A DNA stretch of 64,000 nucleotides from Symbiodinium natans. Taxonomy: Eukaryota; Sar; Dinophyceae; Suessiales; Symbiodiniaceae. Position numbers and translations under genes: made by a program. The stretch lies in the NCBI GenBank assembly GCA_905221605.1, contig CAJNDS010002482.1, positions 199,501-263,500 on the forward strand, in the 5' to 3' direction. Below, piece by piece: positions 59,501 through 64,000 of this stretch; the stretch's first letter is position 1; each line of letters begins with the position of its first letter. The notes under the pieces are model-generated. The model was given only the letters and a program-made list of their open reading frames with translations. It was not told the origin of the DNA and did not search any database.

Positions 59501-61256
59501 ACGTCACCTGGAGCAGTTGGGAGCAGGCGTACCCAAAGTCAGTGCACACAACAAAGACTAGAGGGCAAACCAAGCTTGCGATGTTCAGCGCGTGCTAAGG
59601 AGCCCCAGCTACAAAGCAAACACAAAACAGAGCACTCCTACGCCTTCCGAGTAGGGTTCTCAGCAAAGGCAAACCTTTAGCTACGGCCTCCCACCCTTCC
59701 TACGGCTTCACTGGTGGCTTGACGACCTTGAGCAGACGCGGCCTTAAGCCAAAGGCTTCAGCCATGTAGTACTAGTTTTCATGAAATTAGACTGGTGGAA
59801 AAATCCAGCTTTTCCTACAGCGCGGAGCATGTAACACCTGGTTTTTAATTTGCAGTTCTACAGGTCAGGGGCTTTCAAGCTTCCTGCAGACTCTTGGGCC
59901 TTCAATCCTTTGTGTTTACAAGGGGAAATGGACTCTGTGTGAATGCAGGAAAATGCCCAAGTAATTGAAGACTGGAAGCCATGCGGGCTGGGAGAGAGGC
60001 AGGCAGCAGGTTTTGCAGGCTTGCTGTAGGGTCTGTAAGGGCGGCGTGCGGCGAGTGCTCCGGGGGAATCGGGGTGTTGGAACTTTGGGGTGCGCGTAGG
60101 AAATCCTTCTGCCCTTCATCAGTTGCGGAAGCACTTCCACACTTATGGGCCGATGGTCAAATTTTGGTTGGCACTTTAATAACACAGCGTCCAAGGCGGA
60201 AGCGGACTGTGGCACGTTCGGCGGCGCGGCAAGCAGAAGGATTTTCGTCGCATTGTAGCACAGATGTTGCACTGCAGGGTCCGTACCCCCTTTAAAATAA
60301 ACGTGGCGGACGTGCTTGTACCTTGCAATTTAAAAGTCCATAACTGGCACTGCTCACAGCTTTAAACCACTAACCTGGCCACTGAAAGAAGTGGATCTGT
60401 GTGTGCCGTTTTAGTTTCCTTCCATTAACAGTGCGCATTGGAAGAACTATGTCCCGTTTTCCAGCAAAAGCCCCTCCGTCCCAAGAAAGGGATTTGCTGT
60501 TGCTGCAAACAAGACAAAAGCCATTTCAACGGCGCATGGTTCAAGCTGCATTTTAACCAGAAGCCGGGCAACCCAACGTCCAGCGCTGGGCGGCATCCAA
60601 GCCCTCTTGGAGTAAGGTGGTTAATCATCTACACCACACAACGCGGGCACCTGCAGAAGCCACATGATGCGCAATATTTTATCCGCCTCCACTAAATGCG
60701 ATGAAAAGCTTCTTGCTGCCAACTAAGAACCATGCACGGGCTTGCACCACAAGGCGCATAATGGGCAGACGCAAACAAAAGGCTGGAAAATAACATAATC
60801 ATCCAGGATACAAGGAAGTGAATTGTTCTAAATTCCACCCTACATTCTTCTCCTTCCTTAAGTCAAGCTTTGTGTTCTGAGAGAGGGATGTACCTGTATG
60901 TTAAATGTTGTTCTGTGGCTGTTTGGCTGCTTCCGGTTATTATGGCCGTCTTACCTTGTTGCAATTTGGTAAATGGGCGTCCGCTTTAAAAAATAAAGAC
61001 AGCAAAAGCCTGCTCTTTGCAACCGATCCACTTAGAAGTTCCTGCAAGAGAACCCAAAGAAATGGAACTTAAAAACCCCAACCTGCTCCAACTTTGACTC
61101 CAACCCCGCTGAGGTAATGCTCCTGGCAGGAAGCATGCCTGGAGGCCAAGAGGCTGAAAGCAATGCCTGAAGGCACGAAGGTAAATTGCGTAAAGAAACT
61201 TTCTTCTGCAACATGTGTGACACCCACCTGCCCGGTGAACAACTGAAGGACCCAGT
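59501..61256. other. No gene seen
   Basis: About 1.75 kb with only short ORFs on both strands, ordinary base composition and no repeat or RNA gene that I can recognise. An ORF at 60438-60695 contains KKGICCCCK, reminiscent of a word in the YR2 B repeat, but nothing else supports it. Confidence 0.6.
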
Positions 61257-61475
61257 TTTATTTTCCAAACAAAAAGTTTCAATGAAGAAACACACTTCAA
61301 CACTCGACCTACAAGACTTCTGTTTCAAGACCCTGTTTGAAGAACACTGATGTCTTTTCCAAGAAAGGGGATTTGCCAAGTCTGCTTCCATCTTAGATCT
61401 GTCCATTGCAGGCATGTGAGAAACGAGATATCCTCTGCCACGCTCACCGTTCCGCCTAGGCAGGCGTCCTGACAG
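61257..61475. repeat. Diverged relic of a YR2-type B terminal repeat
   Basis: TTATTTTCCAAACAAAAAG, then TCTTTTCCAAGAAAGGGGAT, TCTGCTTCCATC, GATCTGTCC, GCAGGCATGTGAGAAACGAG and GTTCCGCCTAGGCAGGCG, in the same order as in 26749-27085 but with many changes and deletions. No coding part remains nearby. Confidence 0.7.
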
Positions 61476-62900
61476 CAGAAAGTACATTACGGAAAACAAG
61501 GCCAGCACCGGAAGTCATGGCAGCTTACAAGGGCCCATGCTATGTAGCGTGTCTGCCCTGCAGCTCAATTGGAAACATAGGGCACAGAAGTTATAACTGA
61601 CTCTCTTATTGCCTTCACGTCAGATTTGGTTTTGGAAAGTTCAATTCAAACGTAATTTTCTAAAATGCAACAAACATTTTGGAGGGCATGCATGCTGTTG
61701 TGGAGCCTTGCAGACCTTTCAACGTCTAAAGGCCTAGAAGTGATCGGGCCTCTTAACGGTGGCGTAGAAGGGAGCTGCTGCTTTTACCAGAAGCGTTATT
61801 TTCTTTGGGGGTCTCTGCATAAGTGTAGGCATGGGAACTTGCTTGAAGTGCTTCACAAGACCGCTGAGGGGCTCTAAGCTTTACATGCACTGCTTGAGGC
61901 TTTGCAAAGCCATATCAAGCAATGGCTTGTGCAGATCCGAGAAGTTGTGGCGAACTGTCACTCCAGAGTGCGCTGCTGACTGACCAGAAGGAGCAACACC
62001 AAGGGCCGGGTGCACGGCAGTAGTGGTTCGATGGATACTGGGAAGACCATAGTCGAACATGACGACCGCTACTGTAGCGTCGGCTACTTATGGATAAGGC
62101 CTATGCCTGTGCAGAAGACCCCACTGGCTGATCACCATGGGGCAAACTGGCTTACCCTCCCCACAGAAGGGGTCGGCACTGGTGGTTTACTTCCTTGGTT
62201 AACACAACAGCTGACATCGAAACTCTTGCTCTGCACGAACATCAAACGCAAAAACAATCAATTGTCTGGCTGCAAGGCCGCTTCTTGCAGGTGCACAGAT
62301 TGACACACTGTCGCCATTGCTATTTATCAATATGATGATATTGGTGGCTTCAGCGGTGCCAGTTAAAGACATAGACGTTGTGGGTCATCCACGATAGGGC
62401 AGATCGTCATTCTTGTAGTGATGAGAGACTTCATTGTGCAATGATAAGCTTAAGCATCTGACGTTGGAAAGAGTTGCAACATGCAGGGTCGTTGGCAAAG
62501 CCACTTGGCCTAATTCTAAACTTTTATTTTCCGAGTTGGAGGTGCAAGATGCGCAAAGACTTCTTCTGGAAGTTGAAATAGATGCTGGTAACTTGGCCAC
62601 AACACAACAACAATATCTTAGTGTCAAATTGTTTTTGGCCATCAAAAAAGAAACTTTGGAGGATGCACCGCTTGTGGAAGATGTGGCTGATCATTGATGT
62701 TTTTGTCATGTTTTGGATCAGCTTGTATAGGTTTGTTTTGCTTCGGAGTGATTGGGAATCCGTGTGATCCCATCCTCGATGGTTTCTGCCTCGTTGATTT
62801 CCAAGGAAATCATACGAGTCATACGAGTGTGTTTTTGCCCAATACGCTATTTAAAGTGAGTGTGCAGTGTGTAGGAACTTCGTTCTGAAGCTGAGTTTAA
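61476..62900. other. No gene seen
   Basis: Short ORFs only. The right part probably belongs to the LTR that ends at 63054, whose start I could not place. Confidence 0.5.
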
Positions 62901-62941
62901 GCTCACAAGAGAGAATTCGTTTAGTTTGTGCACTTCGTGAC

Positions 62942-62953
62942 TTTTGGCTCAAG
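62942..62953 (+). other. Relict dinoflagellate spliced-leader 3' end
   Basis: TTTTGGCTCAAG equals the last 12 nt of the conserved dinoflagellate spliced leader. Bases upstream do not match the rest of the leader. Relict leaders arise when trans-spliced mRNA is reverse transcribed and reinserted. Confidence 0.45.
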
Positions 62954-62954
62954 T

Positions 62955-63054
62955 GGCTCTGACTGTGAAAAAGAGAGAGCTGTCCGCACTTGTGTGAGAG
63001 GTCAGGGTTCGTGCTTTCAAGGGAAAAGGTACCAGAGGGACCTTCGTTTTTTCA
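62955..63054 (+). repeat. 3' part of a 5' LTR
   Basis: The end is inferred from CA at 63053-63054, two bases before a primer-binding site. The beginning of the LTR is further left and was not located; the partner LTR would be outside the window. Confidence 0.55.
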
Positions 63055-63056
63055 CG

Positions 63057-63068
63057 TGGTAGCGGAGC
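63057..63068 (+). promoter_or_regulatory. Primer-binding site of right-edge LTR element
   Basis: TGGTAGCGGAGC, identical to the primer site of the complete copia element (24639-24650, minus strand), two bases after the LTR end. Confidence 0.8.
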
Positions 63069-63094
63069 TTGTGCCTTGTGGTACGAGCCCGTGT

Positions 63095-63460
63095 ATGGTC
63101 TTTGGTTGTCTGTCAGGACTCTGTGAGTGCCTGGAGGCAAGTTTGGGTTTGGAGCCCAGACTGCCAGTGGACCGGAATCTCTTGTACTCGGACCGTGTAA
63201 GTGAGTACCGGGAAGCCTATCCTGTGAGGAGGCGGATCCGGACTCATCAGGCTTGGAAGCAGTTGGTTCAGCGGCTGTTGAGGCACTTTGGAGCCCGGGC
63301 AAGGTGGTTTGTCTGGAACTGGATTGGTTGTGACCGATCTTGGAGGAATACGGTGCTTGGTAGAGTAGAACTAAGGTTCTTCAGGAGCCTGGACCATCTG
63401 GTGTTGGTGAGAGAATTTTCGCCAGAAGACGTTGTGGAGAGACTGCAGGCTGGAGCCTGA
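63095..63460 (+). CDS. Pre-gag ORF of right-edge LTR element
   Basis: ATG at 63095, 121 codons, TGA at 63458-63460, 11 bases before the gag ATG. Basic, Trp/Arg-rich (QAWKQLVQRLLRHFGARARWF). No family recognised. It occupies the same place as the 23901-24404 ORF in the other LTR element. Confidence 0.45.
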   Translation: MVFGCLSGLCECLEASLGLEPRLPVDRNLLYSDRVSEYREAYPVRRRIRTHQAWKQLVQRLLRHFGARARWFVWNWIGCDRSWRNTVLGRVELRFFRSLDHLVLVREFSPEDVVERLQAGA

Positions 63461-63471
63461 GTTCAGGAACT

Positions 63472-64000
63472 ATGTTGAATACACCCCCACGACATACCAG
63501 TGGAGCTCATGTGAGGAGTCCAAGAGGTGGACGAGAGCGTGGAAGCTCTGTGCCCATCATGGATGCTGAGACAAGGCGAAGGGTAGACCCTTTTCCGGGT
63601 TTGGGAAATCCCAACCCACTGTGGGTGCAAGGTTTGGCACAAGGAAGCCAACCTGTGTATGGCCCAGTGCCCAGAGGTCGAACTCCCGCCAGAAGCCCTC
63701 ATGGGGTAGCTACTGGAGCACCCCAACAGACAATGGGAGGCCCTTCGTTTCCCCCTGGTTTGCCTCAGCAAGCGGTAGGAAGTCCTTCGTTACCACCAGG
63801 ACTATCCACTGGACCTCCTCAACCTGTGGTGACACCATCACAAACATCACCCGACGTGCAAGGGTTGACGAGACAAGTGCGAGAATTGGAAAGCATGATG
63901 CAGCAACTGGTTGTGCAGCAACAGCAGTTTATGCAAACGATGACTTCGTCCATGGTGCAGCAACAGCAGCAGCATCAGCAGTGGATGATACAGCAGCATC
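63472..64000 (+). CDS. Gag N-terminus of right-edge LTR element, cut by window end
   Basis: ATG at 63472, open to the last base. Pro/Gly/Ser-rich first 110 residues, then a short coiled coil (LTRQVRELESMMQQL) and a poly-Gln segment. The Gln-rich opening resembles that of the copia Gag at 21933-23885. Capsid and zinc-knuckle parts would lie to the right. Confidence 0.75.
   Translation, partial: MLNTPPRHTSGAHVRSPRGGRERGSSVPIMDAETRRRVDPFPGLGNPNPLWVQGLAQGSQPVYGPVPRGRTPARSPHGVATGAPQQTMGGPSFPPGLPQQAVGSPSLPPGLSTGPPQPVVTPSQTSPDVQGLTRQVRELESMMQQLVVQQQQFMQTMTSSMVQQQQQHQQWMIQQH

Noticed and set aside
1-64000. CRISPR array, tRNA or rRNA genes
   Set aside because: No regularly spaced short repeats with unique spacers and no cloverleaf or rRNA signature found on reading both strands; short tRNA genes could have been missed by eye.

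Overview
The window reads as nuclear DNA of a dinoflagellate, probably of the Symbiodiniaceae/Suessiales type. Genus and species cannot be fixed from sequence alone. The evidence is an interstitial plant/dinoflagellate-type telomere tract (CCCTAAA)n at 27.3-27.6 kb, a 12-nt perfect match to the 3' end of the dinoflagellate spliced leader at 62.9 kb, nested Ty1/copia and tyrosine-recombinase (YR) retroelements, retroelement-borne DNA methyltransferases, and no bacterial operon signals. Almost all coding sequence lies on the minus strand and most of it is mobile DNA.

Layout. (1) 1-3.0 kb: exons of a large host-like gene on the minus strand (P-loop NTPase exon running off the left edge; alpha/beta-hydrolase-like exon). 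(2) 3.3-6.9 kb: three arrays, namely a 9/18-bp GCTTCGCGN array, a TAG/AGT microsatellite, and a minisatellite with poly-G/poly-C hairpins. (3) 7148-24786: a complete Ty1/copia element (136-bp identical LTRs, 5-bp AAAAT target duplication, tRNA-type primer site) on the minus strand. (4) Nested inside it, 12777-21932: a complete YR retroelement (YR1) with split direct repeats, encoding a tyrosine recombinase, Gag, a cytosine-methyltransferase-like protein, and a fused 2OG-Fe(II)-dioxygenase-like/RT/RNase H protein. Removing it restores the copia frame exactly. (5) 24.8-26.75 kb: tandem repeats and more host-gene exon. (6) 26751-38520: a second YR retroelement (YR2) with the same split-repeat logic, a methyltransferase-RT fusion and broken ORFs. 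It sits in the host gene and its removal restores an open frame. (7) 38.5-46.4 kb: further fragments of host-like coding sequence, with internally duplicated unknown domains. (8) about 46.5-59.5 kb: a degraded giant LINE-like element on the minus strand encoding a Dnmt3-like cytosine methyltransferase upstream of AP endonuclease, RT, CCHC finger, RNase H and a second polymerase-like domain. An array of GG-centred palindromes lies upstream of its first ORF. (9) 59.5-62.9 kb: no gene seen, with a relic of a YR2-type terminal repeat. (10) from before 63054 to the right edge: the 5' end of a plus-strand LTR retrotransposon (LTR end, primer site, pre-gag ORF, gag).

How the pieces work together. 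Three retrotransposon classes are stacked in one locus. Two of them, with unrelated integration chemistries (YR and LINE), carry different DNA methyltransferase types, and YR1 also carries a putative oxygenase. This is the best candidate for a previously undescribed system: retroelements carrying both a 'writer' and a possible 'eraser' of DNA modification. Both YR elements place the recombinase gene first, both have an in-frame UGA between Gag and Pol, and the 5' regions of YR2 and the LINE contain arrays of palindromes with constant cores and compensated stems.
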